A DNA stretch of 62,886 bases. Origin: Candidatus Butyricicoccus stercorigallinarum (GTDB lineage Bacteria > Bacillota > Clostridia > Oscillospirales > Butyricicoccaceae). Position 1 is the stretch's first letter, and each line of letters begins with the position of its first letter. Location of the stretch: positions 1 to 62,886 of the forward strand of contig DXIG01000106.1 of assembly GCA_019112985.1 (NCBI GenBank). The letters run 5' to 3'. A program made the translations under genes and the position numbers. The notes under the pieces were generated by a model. That model worked only from the letters and a program-made list of their open reading frames with translations, was not told the origin of the DNA and ran no database searches. Positions 15,900-24,928 of the stretch are shown here, one piece after another.

Positions 15900-17181
15900 A
15901 AACAGCATCGTCGACCGCATTCTCGACGGCGACCTCTCGGCGTTTGAGCGGCTGATCGACCGCTATGAGCGCAAGGTCTATCAGTACGCCCTGCGCTTTC
16001 TCGGGCGCAAGGAGGACGCCTGCATCGCGACGGAGGAGACATTTTATCAGATCTCCCGCAAAATTCAGACGTGTACGGACGCCAGCCTGTCCACCTGGGT
16101 GCTGCGCATCGCGGCGAACGTGTGCGCGGAGCACCAGCACCGCAAGCGCGGGGCGCGCGGCGCGGTCTTTGCGGAGATGTTCCGCCAGCGCGACGGCGAC
16201 GGGCGCGGGGAGATCGACCTCGACGAAGCGATTCAGGCCATTTTGCTGCGGCAGACCCGGCAGGAGCGGGAGGTTCTGCTGCTGCGCGACCTGTGCGGCC
16301 TGAACGACGAGGAGACCGGGCAGGTGCTCGGCCTGGATCAGAACAGCGTGCGGCAGCGCCTGTCGCGCGCGCGCAAAAACCTGCGGCAGCTGCTGCTCAA
16401 GCAGGGCGTGCTGGGCTCGGCGGAGCAGCTGCACGCCGCGCAGACAAAGGACTGCCCCGATTACCGCGAGCTGTGCAGCCGCTATGTAGACGAGTGCATC
16501 TCCGACGCGGACAAGGAGGCGCTGCTCGACCACATCCAGGAGTGCAGCGCGTGCGCGTCCTATCTGGCCGATCTGACGCGCATCGGCCGCTCGCTGGCGC
16601 ACATGGAGGAGGAAGCGCCGCCGGAGGAGCTGCGCGAGAAAATCCTCGCCGTCGCGCGCGATCAGGCCGGCCATATGCAGCAGCGGCGCCGCAAAATGGC
16701 GCACTGGCCGCAGATTGCGGTTTTGCTGCTCGCGCCGCTGGTGCTCGGCCTGCTCGTCAGCGGCGCGCTGGGCGGCGTGTTTGTCAATTCCTATCAGGAC
16801 GTGACGCCGCCGCAGGCGGAGAGCGCGGACGGGGACACGGACGGGGATACGGATGAGGACGGGAAGAGCCAGATTTCCCCCGTGCAGGAGGGCAGGCTCG
16901 TGGTTCCGGACGCGGTCGCGGTCAACAGCTATGCGTTTGTCATCGCCGCCGAGGGCAACACCGACCTGCCCGAGCTTTCCACCTCCGCGGTGCTGCTCGC
17001 GAGCGATACGAGCCGCGGCGTGGAGTACTATCTGGTGGACAACGACTTCAATCTGGTGCAGAAGCTGATCGACGGCATGGAATCGGTCGGCTACGAGATC
17101 GAGACGGTGAACAACAACCAGCTGGTCATCTCGTCCAGCGCGTCGGAGGGGCTGTTCGTCGTTATCCACAAGGACCCGTGA
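15889..17181 (+). CDS. ECF sigma factor fused to a membrane anti-sigma factor
   Basis: A 430-aa single chain. Residues 1-90 look like sigma region 2 (FERLIDRYERKVYQYALRFL, then STWVLRIAANVC). Region 4 spans about 120-170 (REVLLLRDLCGLNDEETGQ, SVRQRLSRARKNL). An anti-sigma zinc-binding segment follows with H215-x3-C219-x2-C222, then one transmembrane helix at about 273-297, then roughly 130 extracytoplasmic residues beginning with an acidic linker. This would be a membrane-tethered sigma factor needing proteolysis or a signal-induced shape change. The start overlaps dusB. Many ECF systems encode the two halves as separate genes. No frameshift is needed for the fusion: it is one open frame. Confidence 0.85.
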   Translation: MFDENSIVDRILDGDLSAFERLIDRYERKVYQYALRFLGRKEDACIATEETFYQISRKIQTCTDASLSTWVLRIAANVCAEHQHRKRGARGAVFAEMFRQRDGDGRGEIDLDEAIQAILLRQTRQEREVLLLRDLCGLNDEETGQVLGLDQNSVRQRLSRARKNLRQLLLKQGVLGSAEQLHAAQTKDCPDYRELCSRYVDECISDADKEALLDHIQECSACASYLADLTRIGRSLAHMEEEAPPEELREKILAVARDQAGHMQQRRRKMAHWPQIAVLLLAPLVLGLLVSGALGGVFVNSYQDVTPPQAESADGDTDGDTDEDGKSQISPVQEGRLVVPDAVAVNSYAFVIAAEGNTDLPELSTSAVLLASDTSRGVEYYLVDNDFNLVQKLIDGMESVGYEIETVNNNQLVISSSASEGLFVVIHKDP

Positions 17182-17206
17182 GCGGCGCCGCAGTGCGCCG
17201 CTCTTC
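17180..17206 (+). terminator. Hairpin after the sigma/anti-sigma gene
   Basis: Perfect GAGCGGCGC / GCGCCGCTC stem, followed by only TTCT. Confidence 0.6.
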
Positions 17207-17301
17207 TGCGCGGCCGGGACGGCCGAAAACCGTGCACGTGCCCGCTGTGCGGGAATCACAAAAGAACGGCGGATTTTTTGCAAAAATCAGCAAATATTTT
17301 C

Positions 17302-17330
17302 TTGACAAGGCGGGAAAACTGAGATAGAAT
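17302..17330 (+). promoter_or_regulatory. Strong sigma-A promoter of the structured RNA and S10 operon
   Basis: TTGACA 17302-17307 and TAGAAT 17325-17330, with a 17-nt spacer. The start should fall near 17337. No clear second promoter was found between 17570 and rpsJ. Confidence 0.88.
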
Positions 17331-17336
17331 ATAGAG

Positions 17337-17570
17337 GCACTCGCGAGAGCGTGTGAGCGATGATGCCGGAGATTGCTGCCAGGCGCAGGTAACTTCGGCG
17401 GAGTAAGTCCGACAATCGGGCGGTTGAGACAACTGCTAACCTATCACCGGAATGTTCCCACGTAAGTTCGGGACTGCCAGCGCGTGCGCTGGAAAGCCGA
17501 CAGCCGGAACCAATGCGGTGCAACACAAGCCGGATCGCTGAACAACACTATCGTTTTGTCCGGTTTTTCT
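17337..17570 (+). ncRNA. Large structured RNA (raiA-motif-like candidate)
   Basis: This fills most of the 482-nt gene-free stretch. A closing stem pairs AGCGAT (17356-17361) with ATCGCT (17534-17539). Inside are GATTG/CAATC (17371-17375 with 17413-17417), CTGC/GCAG, CGGTTG/CAACTG, CACCG/CGGTG (17445-17449 with 17516-17520), a GTTCCC/GGGAC arm and the perfect hairpin CCAGCG/CGCTGG (17477-17492). Purine-rich internal loops such as GGTAACTT, AAGCCGACAG and GGAACCAATG look like conserved tertiary elements. CCGGA (17530-17534) can pair with TCCGG (17559-17563), followed by TTTTT, as a terminator. Size, complexity and a clostridial host suggest the raiA motif, but the class is not certain; an S10-operon leader is the alternative. 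Confidence 0.6.
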
Positions 17571-17623
17571 TATGCCCTGACGTGATACACACGGACGGGT
17601 TGCAGTATCTCTCCGAACGCGAG

Positions 17624-17655
17624 GACACATTTTAATAATGTAGTGTTCGAGGAGG
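17624..17655 (+). promoter_or_regulatory. Hairpin touching the rpsJ ribosome binding site
   Basis: GACACAT pairs with ATGT-A-GTGTTC around TTTAATA, immediately before the GGAGG at 17651-17655. As an alternative, CTCCGAAC at 17611-17618 can pair with GTTCG plus GAG of the ribosome binding site. Either fold could control rpsJ translation. Confidence 0.4.
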
Positions 17656-17663
17656 AAAACACA

Positions 17664-17975
17664 ATGGCGAACGCAGAGAAAATCAGAATCAGACTGAAAG
17701 CTTATGACCATTCGCTGATCGATCAGGCATCGGAAAAGATCGTTGAGGCTGCCAAGCGCACCGGCGCCAAGGTATCCGGTCCGATCCCGCTGCCGACCGA
17801 GCGCGAGGTTATTACCATCCTTCGTGCGGTACACAAGTACAAGGACAGCCGCGAGCAGTTCGAGCGCCGTACCCACAAGAGACTCATCGACATCATGAAC
17901 GCAGGCAAGAACACGGTTGAGACCCTCATGACCCTCGACCTGCCGGCTGGCGTTGAGATCGAGATTAAGCTTTAA
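17664..17975 (+). CDS. rpsJ: Ribosomal protein S10
   Basis: First gene of the S10-spc-alpha run; a 30S head protein that also binds NusG and NusB in transcription antitermination. At 103 aa it has full length. [13 protein letters not shown] and the loop segment [17 protein letters not shown] are diagnostic. The ATG at 17664 is chosen because GGAGG lies 8 nt upstream; an in-frame GTG at 17643 is part of the leader hairpin. Confidence 0.98.
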   Translation: MANAEKIRIRLKAYDHSLIDQASEKIVEAAKRTGAKVSGPIPLPTEREVITILRAVHKYKDSREQFERRTHKRLIDIMNAGKNTVETLMTLDLPAGVEIEIKL

Positions 17976-18059
17976 TGCCTGCGCCGCAGCAGAGCGGCAA
18001 GGTCAAGTTGGTGCGCGGAAACCGCCCATCAACCAATAACCTACAAGGAGGAAAAACAA

Positions 18060-18695
18060 ATGCAAAAGGCAATCATCGGCAAGAAAATTGGCATGACCCA
18101 GATTTTCGACGCTGACGGCAAGGTAATCCCGGTTACCGTAATCGAAGCTGGCCCGTGCTCCGTCACCCAGATCAAGACGGAGGAGAAGGAAGGCTACAAC
18201 GCAGTACAGCTCGGTTTTGCCGACGTTCAGGAGCGCAAGCTCAACAAGCCGCAGCTCGGCCACCTGAAGAAGGCGGGCGACGCGGTCAAGAAGTACCTCA
18301 AGGAGTTCCGTCTTGACGACATGTCGTCCTACAAGCTGGGCGACGTACTCAAGGCTGACGTATTCGCCGAGGGCGACTGCGTAGACATCACCGGCATCAG
18401 CAAGGGTAAGGGCTACGCGGGCGTCATCAAGCGCTATGGCGCGCATCGCTCCCCGATGAGCCACGGCGCCGGCCCGATGCACAGACATCAGGGCTCCATG
18501 GGCTCCTGCTCCGATCCGTCCCGCATCTTCAAGGGCAAAATGATGCCTGGCCAGCTGGGCAACGAGCAGGTTACCGTGCAGAATCTGGACGTTGTTAAGG
18601 TAGACGCAGAGATGAACATGATCGCGGTTCGCGGCGCCGTTCCGGGCCCGAAGGGCGGAATCGTGTTCCTCAAGAATACCGTTAAGAACGCCTGA
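18060..18695 (+). CDS. rplC: Ribosomal protein L3
   Basis: A 50S assembly-initiator protein reaching the peptidyl transferase centre. It has 211 aa. KKIGMTQIF at the N terminus and the loop [18 protein letters not shown], followed by [11 protein letters not shown], are typical. AAGGAGG precedes the start. Confidence 0.98.
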   Translation: MQKAIIGKKIGMTQIFDADGKVIPVTVIEAGPCSVTQIKTEEKEGYNAVQLGFADVQERKLNKPQLGHLKKAGDAVKKYLKEFRLDDMSSYKLGDVLKADVFAEGDCVDITGISKGKGYAGVIKRYGAHRSPMSHGAGPMHRHQGSMGSCSDPSRIFKGKMMPGQLGNEQVTVQNLDVVKVDAEMNMIAVRGAVPGPKGGIVFLKNTVKNA

Positions 18696-18718
18696 GGAAA
18701 GGGAAAGGAGGATACATC

Positions 18719-19342
18719 ATGCCTAACGTAGCAGTATATGATATGACCGGTGCAAAGACCGGCGAGATGGAGCTGAGCGCTTCCGTATTCGGCATCGAGC
18801 CGAACGAAGTTGTCCTTCATGCTGCTGTCAAGAATTATCTTGCAAACCAGAGACAGGGCACCCAGTCCACCCTGACCCGCACCGAGGTTCGCGGCGGCGG
18901 CATCAAGCCGTGGCGTCAGAAGGGCACCGGCCGTGCCCGTCAGGGTTCCATCCGCGCGCCGCAGTGGACGCATGGCGGCGTTGCCCTCGGCCCGAAGCCG
19001 AGATCCTACAACTACTCGCTGAACAAGAAGACCCGCCGTCTGGCGCTGCTGTCCGCGCTGTCCGCGAAGGCGGCTGCCGGCGAGATCATCGTCGTCGACG
19101 GTCTGGACATGAGCGAGATCAAGACCAAGACGTTCGCTGCCTTCCTGAAGGCGGTTGACAGCACCGGCAAGAGCCTGGTTGTCACCCCGGAGGTCCGCAA
19201 GAACGTCGTCAAGTCCGCGGCGAACATCCCGGGCGTGCGCACGACTCCGGTCGCGACGCTGAACGTATACGACATCCTGAACGCTGACAAGTTCATCATC
19301 GACAAGGCAGCGGTTGCAAAGCTCGAGGAGGTGTACGCATAA
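18719..19342 (+). CDS. rplD: Ribosomal protein L4
   Basis: A 50S protein lining the exit tunnel; in E. coli it is also the autogenous repressor of this operon. It has 207 aa. The tunnel loop [18 protein letters not shown] is conserved. Its stop overlaps the rplW start by one nucleotide (TAATG). Confidence 0.98.
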   Translation: MPNVAVYDMTGAKTGEMELSASVFGIEPNEVVLHAAVKNYLANQRQGTQSTLTRTEVRGGGIKPWRQKGTGRARQGSIRAPQWTHGGVALGPKPRSYNYSLNKKTRRLALLSALSAKAAAGEIIVVDGLDMSEIKTKTFAAFLKAVDSTGKSLVVTPEVRKNVVKSAANIPGVRTTPVATLNVYDILNADKFIIDKAAVAKLEEVYA

Positions 19343-19635
19343 TGAAGACGGCTTACGACATCATCAAGAAGCCGGTCATCACCGAGCGCTCCATGTCCGG
19401 CATCGGCGACAACAAGTATGTGTTTGAAGTGCAGATGAGCGCAAACAAGGTTGAGATCAAGAAGGCGATCGAGGAAATCTTCGGCGTCAAGGTCGCTTCC
19501 GTCAACACCATCAAGCTTCCGGGCAAGTGGAAGAGAATGGGTGTTCACACCGGTAAGACTCCGGCGATGAAAAAGGCCATCGTCACCCTGAAGGCCGATT
19601 CCAAGCCGATCGAGATCTTCGAGGGTATGCTCTAA
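19342..19635 (+). CDS. rplW: Ribosomal protein L23
   Basis: 97 aa, located at the tunnel exit, where it docks trigger factor and SRP. Diagnostic segments are [12 protein letters not shown] and the loop [18 protein letters not shown]. It is translationally coupled to rplD. Confidence 0.97.
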   Translation: MKTAYDIIKKPVITERSMSGIGDNKYVFEVQMSANKVEIKKAIEEIFGVKVASVNTIKLPGKWKRMGVHTGKTPAMKKAIVTLKADSKPIEIFEGML

Positions 19636-19707
19636 GTCCCGGTCAACGGGAACCCGAACCGTGCCCGCGCGGCACACGTTTGATATCACTTAAAGGAGTT
19701 GAATAAC

Positions 19708-20541
19708 ATGCCGATAAAGACCTATACTGCGTCCACTCCGTCGAGACGCAACATGACCGTCGTCGATTACAGCGGTCTTTCCAAGGTCAAGCCTGAGAAG
19801 AGCCTTCTCGCACCGAAGAAGAAGCACGCAGGCCGAAACAGCTATGGCAGAATCACCGTACGCCACCAGGGCGGCGGCAACAAGCAGAAGTACAGAATTA
19901 TCGACTTCAAGCGCGACAAGATGGACATGAACGCGAGCGTCCTGACCATCGAGTACGACCCGAACCGCTCCGCAAACATTGCGCTGGTTCAGTATGAAGA
20001 CGGCGAGAAGAGATACATCATCGCGCCGCAGGGTCTGTCCGTCGGCGACGTCGTCCTCTCTTCCGCCGAGGCGGACATCAAGCCGGGCAACTGCCTGCCG
20101 ATCGAGAACATCCCGGTCGGTACCGTCATCCACAACATCGAGCTGTACCCGGGCAAGGGCGCGCAGCTGGTTCGTTCCGCCGGCGGCGCAGCGCAGCTGA
20201 TGGCGAAGGAGAACGGCGTTGCGCAGGTTCGTCTGCCGTCCGGCGAGTACCGCTATATCCGCCTGAACTGCAAGGCGACCATCGGCCAGGTCGGCAACGT
20301 CGACTACAGCAACAGAAAACTGGGCAAGGCCGGCAAGACCCGCCACCTGGGCATCCGCCCGACCGTCCGCGGTTCTGTCATGAACCCGTGTGACCACCCG
20401 CACGGCGGCGGCGAAGGCAAGAGCCCGGTCGGCCGTCCGGGACCGGTGACCCCGTGGGGCAAGCCGGCACTGGGCTACAAGACCAGAAAGACCAAGAACC
20501 GCACGGACAAGCAGATTGTCAGACGCCGCAACGGTAAGTGA
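19708..20541 (+). CDS. rplB: Ribosomal protein L2
   Basis: A large 50S protein needed for subunit joining and peptidyl transfer. It has 277 aa. [14 protein letters not shown], and the C-terminal HPHGGGEG followed by [12 protein letters not shown], are invariant features. The ATG at 19708 has AAGGAG 9 nt upstream; an in-frame TTG at 19699 overlaps that site and is not used. Confidence 0.98.
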   Translation: MPIKTYTASTPSRRNMTVVDYSGLSKVKPEKSLLAPKKKHAGRNSYGRITVRHQGGGNKQKYRIIDFKRDKMDMNASVLTIEYDPNRSANIALVQYEDGEKRYIIAPQGLSVGDVVLSSAEADIKPGNCLPIENIPVGTVIHNIELYPGKGAQLVRSAGGAAQLMAKENGVAQVRLPSGEYRYIRLNCKATIGQVGNVDYSNRKLGKAGKTRHLGIRPTVRGSVMNPCDHPHGGGEGKSPVGRPGPVTPWGKPALGYKTRKTKNRTDKQIVRRRNGK

Positions 20542-20559
20542 GAAAGGAGAACATAAAGA

Positions 20560-20841
20560 ATGGGCAGAAGCGTTAAGAAGGGCCCTTTTGTGGCTCCTGA
20601 GCTTATCAAAAGGGTTATCGCACTCAATGAGACCGGTGAAAAGAAGGTTCTGAAGACCTGGTCCCGTGCATCCACGATTTTCCCGGAATTCGTTGGTCAT
20701 ACCATTGCCGTGCATGACGGCCGCAAGCACGTCCCGGTTTACATCACCGAGGACATGGTAGGTCATAAGCTGGGCGAGTTCGTCCCGACCCGCACCTACA
20801 AGGGTCATGCTGGCAGCAAGACCTCCAACAACGGCAAGTAA
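20560..20841 (+). CDS. rpsS: Ribosomal protein S19
   Basis: A 30S head protein contacting S13 and L5. It has 93 aa, with [11 protein letters not shown] at the start and [16 protein letters not shown] near the end. AGAAAGGAG precedes the ATG. Confidence 0.98.
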   Translation: MGRSVKKGPFVAPELIKRVIALNETGEKKVLKTWSRASTIFPEFVGHTIAVHDGRKHVPVYITEDMVGHKLGEFVPTRTYKGHAGSKTSNNGK

Positions 20842-20864
20842 GGCTGAAGGAGGATAATTAGAAA

Positions 20865-21200
20865 ATGGAAGCAAGAGCATATTTAAGAAATGTTCGCATC
20901 GCTCCGCGCAAGGTAAAGGTCGTCTGTGACCTGGTTCGCGGCAAGTCCGCCGCCGAGGCAAATGCGATCATGATGAATACTCCCAAGGCTGCATCCGAGC
21001 TCTTAATCAAGCTCTTAAAGAGTGCTGTCGCAAACGCAGAGAACAACCATAACATGGATCCGGAAAAGCTCTACGTTGCTGAAGTGTCTGTCTCTCCCGG
21101 TCCGGTGCTCAAGCGCATCCGTCCGCGTGCGCACGGCCGTGCGTTCCGCATCCTGAAGAGAACATCGCACATCACTCTGGTACTCAAAGAGAAAGAATAA
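20865..21200 (+). CDS. rplV: Ribosomal protein L22
   Basis: 111 aa, lining the exit tunnel with L4. [18 protein letters not shown] and the C-terminal hairpin [17 protein letters not shown] are diagnostic, the second being the tunnel loop where macrolide-resistance changes occur. No insertion is seen there. Confidence 0.98.
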   Translation: MEARAYLRNVRIAPRKVKVVCDLVRGKSAAEANAIMMNTPKAASELLIKLLKSAVANAENNHNMDPEKLYVAEVSVSPGPVLKRIRPRAHGRAFRILKRTSHITLVLKEKE

Positions 21201-21216
21201 GACGAGGAGGTAGGTT

Positions 21217-21981
21217 ATGGGCCAGAAAGTTAATCCGCACGGTCTCCGTGTCGGCGTAATTAAAGATTGGGATTCCCGCTGGTTCGCCAAGGACAACGAG
21301 TTCGGCGACCTTCTCGTGGAAGACTACAACATTCGTAAGTATCTGAAGAAGACCCTGTACGCGGCGGGCGTTCCGACCATCGAGATCGAGCGCAGCAACG
21401 GCAGAGTCAAGATCTTCATCTCCTGCGCGCGTCCGGGCATCGTCATCGGCAAGGGCGGCGAGGACATCGAGAAGCTCCGCAAGGAAATGGAGAAGATGCT
21501 GGGCAAGCCGGTATCTCTCAACATCATCGAAATCAAGAACCCGGACACCAACGCGCAGCTGGTTGCCGAGAACATCGCCTCTCAGCTGGAAAAGCGCATT
21601 GCGTTCCGCCGCGCGATGAAGCAGTGCATGGGTCGTGCCATGCGCATGGGCGCGAAGGGCATCAAGATCAAGTGCGGCGGCCGCCTGAACGGCGCCGAAA
21701 TCGCACGCAGCGAGACCTACCATGAGGGCACCATCCCGCTGCAGACCCTGCGCGCAGACATCGACTACGGCTTTGCCGAGGCGAACACCACCTACGGCAG
21801 AATCGGCGTCAAGGTTTGGATCTACAAGGGCGAGGTCCTGCAGGGCGGCCCGCGTCTGAACCGCAACATCGAGGCGCCGAAGCCGGCGTTCGACCGCCGC
21901 GATCGCCGTGATCGCCGCGATCGCCGTGACCGCCGCGGCGGTGGTTTCCGTCGTCAGAGACAGGAAGGAGGCAACCGCTAA
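21217..21981 (+). CDS. rpsC: Ribosomal protein S3 with an Arg-Asp repeat tail
   Basis: A 30S protein at the mRNA entry site with helicase-like function. At 254 aa it is longer than the Bacillus form (about 218). The KH segment [19 protein letters not shown] is intact. The extra C terminus holds five RRD/RRG units (from about 21891) ending in [10 protein letters not shown]. The repeat is encoded by near-identical 9-nt units and looks like a microsatellite expansion. The stop overlaps the rplP start (TAATG). Confidence 0.97.
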   Translation: MGQKVNPHGLRVGVIKDWDSRWFAKDNEFGDLLVEDYNIRKYLKKTLYAAGVPTIEIERSNGRVKIFISCARPGIVIGKGGEDIEKLRKEMEKMLGKPVSLNIIEIKNPDTNAQLVAENIASQLEKRIAFRRAMKQCMGRAMRMGAKGIKIKCGGRLNGAEIARSETYHEGTIPLQTLRADIDYGFAEANTTYGRIGVKVWIYKGEVLQGGPRLNRNIEAPKPAFDRRDRRDRRDRRDRRGGGFRRQRQEGGNR

Positions 21982-22406
21982 TGCTTCTCCCGAAGAGAGT
22001 AAAGTACCGCAGAGTACACAGAGGCCGCATGAAGGGCAAGGCTCAGCGCGGCAATTTCGTATCCCATGGTGAGTTCGGCCTGCAGGCCACGGAGCCGGCA
22101 TGGGTAACCTCGAACCAGATCGAGGCAGCTCGTATCGCCATGACCCGTTACACCAAGCGTGGCGGTCAGGTTTGGATCAAGATTTTCCCGGATAAGCCGG
22201 TATCCAAGAAGCCGGCCGGCACCCGAATGGGTTCCGGTAAGGGCGCGCCGGAGTACTGGGTAGCAGTTGTTAAGCCGGGCCGCGTCATGTTTGAGATCGC
22301 AGGCGTATCGGAAGAGCAGGCCCGCGAGGCGCTTCGTCTGGCATCCCACAAGCTGCCGCTCAAGACGAAGTTCGTCAAGCGTGAAGAAAAGGTTGGTGAA
22401 GAATAA
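21981..22406 (+). CDS. rplP: Ribosomal protein L16
   Basis: 141 aa, near the A site of the 50S. Diagnostic segments are [15 protein letters not shown] and [19 protein letters not shown]. It overlaps rpsC upstream and rpmC downstream by one nucleotide each. Confidence 0.98.
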   Translation: MLLPKRVKYRRVHRGRMKGKAQRGNFVSHGEFGLQATEPAWVTSNQIEAARIAMTRYTKRGGQVWIKIFPDKPVSKKPAGTRMGSGKGAPEYWVAVVKPGRVMFEIAGVSEEQAREALRLASHKLPLKTKFVKREEKVGEE

Positions 22407-22606
22407 TGAAGGCGAAAGAGATCAGAGAGCTGAGCGCAGAAGAGCTCGAAGTCAAGCTCGTAGAGCTGAAGAAGGACCTCTTCAACCTGCGTCTCCAGCA
22501 CGCAACCAACCAGCTCGACAACCCGACGAGAATTTCCGATGTCAAGCGCGATATTGCCAGAGTCAACACTATTCTCCGCGAGCGTCAGCTGGCGGAAAAG
22601 GCGTAA
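22406..22606 (+). CDS. rpmC: Ribosomal protein L29
   Basis: 66 aa, a two-helix protein beside L23 at the tunnel exit. It starts [14 protein letters not shown] and includes LFNLRLQHATNQLDN. It overlaps rplP by one nucleotide. Confidence 0.97.
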   Translation: MKAKEIRELSAEELEVKLVELKKDLFNLRLQHATNQLDNPTRISDVKRDIARVNTILRERQLAEKA

Positions 22607-22621
22607 GGGAGGTAACTACTA

Positions 22622-22879
22622 ATGTCTGATAGAGCTTTCCGCAAGACAAGAGTCGGCAAGGTCGTTTCTGACAAGATGGACAAGACGATTGTCGTTGCGA
22701 TCGCGGACAGCGTTCAGCATCCGCTGTATAAGAAGATCATCAAGAGAACCTACAAGCTCAAGGCGCATGACGAGAACAACGAGTGCCGCATCGGCGACAC
22801 CGTCCGCGTCATGGAGACCCGCCCGCTGTCCAAGGACAAGCGCTGGAGACTTGTAGAAGTCATCGAAAAGGCGAAGTAA
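22622..22879 (+). CDS. rpsQ: Ribosomal protein S17
   Basis: 85 aa, a primary 16S rRNA binder. [19 protein letters not shown] and the C-terminal [15 protein letters not shown] are typical. AAGGGAGG lies upstream. Confidence 0.97.
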   Translation: MSDRAFRKTRVGKVVSDKMDKTIVVAIADSVQHPLYKKIIKRTYKLKAHDENNECRIGDTVRVMETRPLSKDKRWRLVEVIEKAK

Positions 22880-22891
22880 GGAGGAGCGCAC

Positions 22892-23260
22892 ATGATTCAG
22901 CAGGAAACATTTCTCCGTGCGGCCGATAACTCCGGCGCCAAGGAGCTGAAGTGCATCCGTGTTCTGGGCGGCTCCGCACGCAAGTATGGCAACATCGGTG
23001 ACGTTATCGTCTGCTCGGTTCGCAAGTGCACCCCGGGCGGCGGCGTGAAGAAGGGCCAGGTCGTCAAGGCCGTTATCGTCCGTTCCCGCAAGGGCGTGCG
23101 CCGCGCCGACGGCAGCTACATCCGCTTCGACGAGAATGCGGCCGTCATCATCAGAGAAGACAAAAACCCGCAGGGCACCCGTATCTTCGGGCCTGTTGCA
23201 AGAGAGCTGCGCGATAAGGACTACATGAAGATCCTGTCGCTGGCTCCGGAAGTACTGTAA
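22892..23260 (+). CDS. rplN: Ribosomal protein L14
   Basis: 122 aa, a 50S interface protein that takes part in intersubunit bridges and binds RsfS. It starts [19 protein letters not shown] and ends [15 protein letters not shown], both typical. Confidence 0.98.
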   Translation: MIQQETFLRAADNSGAKELKCIRVLGGSARKYGNIGDVIVCSVRKCTPGGGVKKGQVVKAVIVRSRKGVRRADGSYIRFDENAAVIIREDKNPQGTRIFGPVARELRDKDYMKILSLAPEVL

Positions 23261-23275
23261 GGAGGTCGTCCGGTA

Positions 23276-23593
23276 ATGAATACTCTGCACGTTAAGAAGG
23301 GCGACACCGCAGTCGTTCTTTCCGGCAAGGAAAAGGGCAAGCGTGGCAAGATCACCTCTGTTTCCCCGAAGAAGGCACAGGTTGTCATCGAGGGCGTAAA
23401 CATGCTGACCACCCACGTCAAGCCGCGCCGCCAGGGCGAGACCGGCGGCATCATCAAGCGCGAGGGCGCCATCCGTGCCTGCAAGGTCATGGCTGTCTGC
23501 CCGAAGTGCGACAAGCCGACCCGCCCGGCGCACAAGTTCCTGGAGGACGGCACCAAGGTTCGCGTCTGCAAGCATTGCGGCGAAGTATTTTAA
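23276..23593 (+). CDS. rplX: Ribosomal protein L24 (zinc-ribbon form)
   Basis: 105 aa, a 50S assembly initiator. The KOW motif region is VLSGKEKGKRGKITSVSPKK. The C terminus carries CPKC and, 25 residues on, CKHC, a four-Cys ribbon found in many clostridial L24 proteins. Confidence 0.97.
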   Translation: MNTLHVKKGDTAVVLSGKEKGKRGKITSVSPKKAQVVIEGVNMLTTHVKPRRQGETGGIIKREGAIRACKVMAVCPKCDKPTRPAHKFLEDGTKVRVCKHCGEVF

Positions 23594-23609
23594 GAGGAGG
23601 TTGTAACAA

Positions 23610-24152
23610 ATGCCAGTATTGAAGGACAGATATCAGGCAGAGGTTGCTCCTGCTCTGATGAAGAAGTTTGAGTACAAGAGCCCGATGCAGATCCCGACGC
23701 TCGACAAGATCGTCATCAACGTCGGCTGCGGCACCGAGGCCAACGGCAACGCCAAGGTACTCGACGCAATCGTGCGCGACATCACCGCGATCACCGGCCA
23801 GAAGGCGATCGTCACCTACGCCAAGAAGTCCATCGCGAACTTCAAGCTGCGTGAGGGCATGCCGGTCGGCGTCAAGGTCACGCTGCGCGGCAACCGCATG
23901 TGGGAGTTCCTCGATCGTTTCTTCAACATCGCGCTCCCGCGCGTCCGCGATTTCCGCGGCATCAATCCGAACGCTTTTGACGGCCGCGGCAACTACGCCA
24001 TCGGCCTGAAGGAGCAGCTGATCTTCCCGGAAATCGAGTACGATAAGATCGACAAGATCCGCGGCATGGACATCGTCATGTGCACCACCGCGAAGACCGA
24101 CGAAGAAGCGCGCGAGCTGCTCGCAGCTCTGGGCGCACCGTTTGCGAAGTAA
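23610..24152 (+). CDS. rplE: Ribosomal protein L5
   Basis: 180 aa, binds 5S rRNA in the central protuberance. [15 protein letters not shown] segments, [20 protein letters not shown] and [17 protein letters not shown] are diagnostic. Confidence 0.98.
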   Translation: MPVLKDRYQAEVAPALMKKFEYKSPMQIPTLDKIVINVGCGTEANGNAKVLDAIVRDITAITGQKAIVTYAKKSIANFKLREGMPVGVKVTLRGNRMWEFLDRFFNIALPRVRDFRGINPNAFDGRGNYAIGLKEQLIFPEIEYDKIDKIRGMDIVMCTTAKTDEEARELLAALGAPFAK

Positions 24153-24165
24153 GGAGGCGTAGAAA

Positions 24166-24351
24166 ATGGCTAAGAAGGCAATGGTTCTCAAGCAGCAGGC
24201 GAAGCCGAAGTTCTCTACGCGCGCGTACAACCGCTGCAAGATCTGCGGCCGTCCGCACGCTTACCTGCGCAACTACGGTATCTGCCGCATCTGCTTCCGC
24301 GAGCTGGCCTACAAGGGTCAGATCCCGGGCGTAAAGAAGGCATCCTGGTAA
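24166..24351 (+). CDS. rpsZ: Ribosomal protein S14, zinc (type Z) form
   Basis: 61 aa, a 30S head protein. CKICGRPH and CRICF give the four-Cys zinc site of the short type Z protein. It is followed by an unusually long 169-nt gap before rpsH. Confidence 0.97.
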   Translation: MAKKAMVLKQQAKPKFSTRAYNRCKICGRPHAYLRNYGICRICFRELAYKGQIPGVKKASW

Positions 24352-24520
24352 TTTTATCCGTGAAAAACAGCTGACAGAGGGCGTCTGACGCCGTCTGTTG
24401 ACTGTTTCTCTATATGCATCATTCTGTAAGCATCATCCCGCAGCCGGGAGGCGCAGGCGCCGTCCCGGTTCGGAAAAGTGGAGAGAGACTCTCTCTAACT
24501 TCTGTAAGGAGGACAAAGTA
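24352..24520 (+). other. Hairpin-rich spacer inside the spc operon
   Basis: No gene was found. Three folds are visible: ACAGA and GGCG pairing with CGCC and TCTGT (24374-24398) followed by TTTCTCT; CCGGGA plus GGCG pairing with CGCC and TCCCGG (24444-24468); and a GAGAGAG/CTCTCTC palindrome (24482-24497). All other spacers in this operon section are under 30 nt. A standard promoter could not be placed here. Confidence 0.6.
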
Positions 24521-24916
24521 ATGCAGATCACAGACCCGATTGCGGATATGTTGACCCGCATCAGAAATGCGGGCACTGCGCGTCACGCGACGGTTGACGT
24601 CCCGGCTTCCGGCATGAAGAAGTCGATTGCTCAGATTCTTCTGGACGAGGGCTACATCAAGGACTTCAAAATCATCGAGGGCGGCCAGGGCACCATCCGC
24701 ATCACCCTGAAGTACACCGCAAACAATGAGAGGGCAATCACCGGCCTCAAGCGCGTTTCCAAGCCGGGCCTGCGCGTCTATGCCGGCGCACAGGAGCTGC
24801 CGAAGGTTCTGCGCGGCCTCGGTATTGCCATCATTTCCACGTCTAAGGGCGTCATGACCGACAAGAAGGCGCGCGAGCTGAATGTCGGCGGCGAAGTCCT
24901 GGCGTTCGTATGGTAA
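24521..24916 (+). CDS. rpsH: Ribosomal protein S8
   Basis: 131 aa, a primary 16S rRNA binder and, in E. coli, the repressor of the spc operon. The start [15 protein letters not shown] and the end [22 protein letters not shown] are typical. The ATG at 24521 follows TAAGGAGG; the upstream in-frame extension to 24398 covers the hairpins and is not coding. Confidence 0.97.
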   Translation: MQITDPIADMLTRIRNAGTARHATVDVPASGMKKSIAQILLDEGYIKDFKIIEGGQGTIRITLKYTANNERAITGLKRVSKPGLRVYAGAQELPKVLRGLGIAIISTSKGVMTDKKARELNVGGEVLAFVW

Positions 24917-24928
24917 GGAGGTACTGAT

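Noticed and set aside
17337..17570. RNase P RNA, tmRNA, 6S RNA or a known metabolite riboswitch
   Set aside because: The conserved cores of these classes were looked for by eye and not found; the position and fold do not match. A covariance-model search would settle it.
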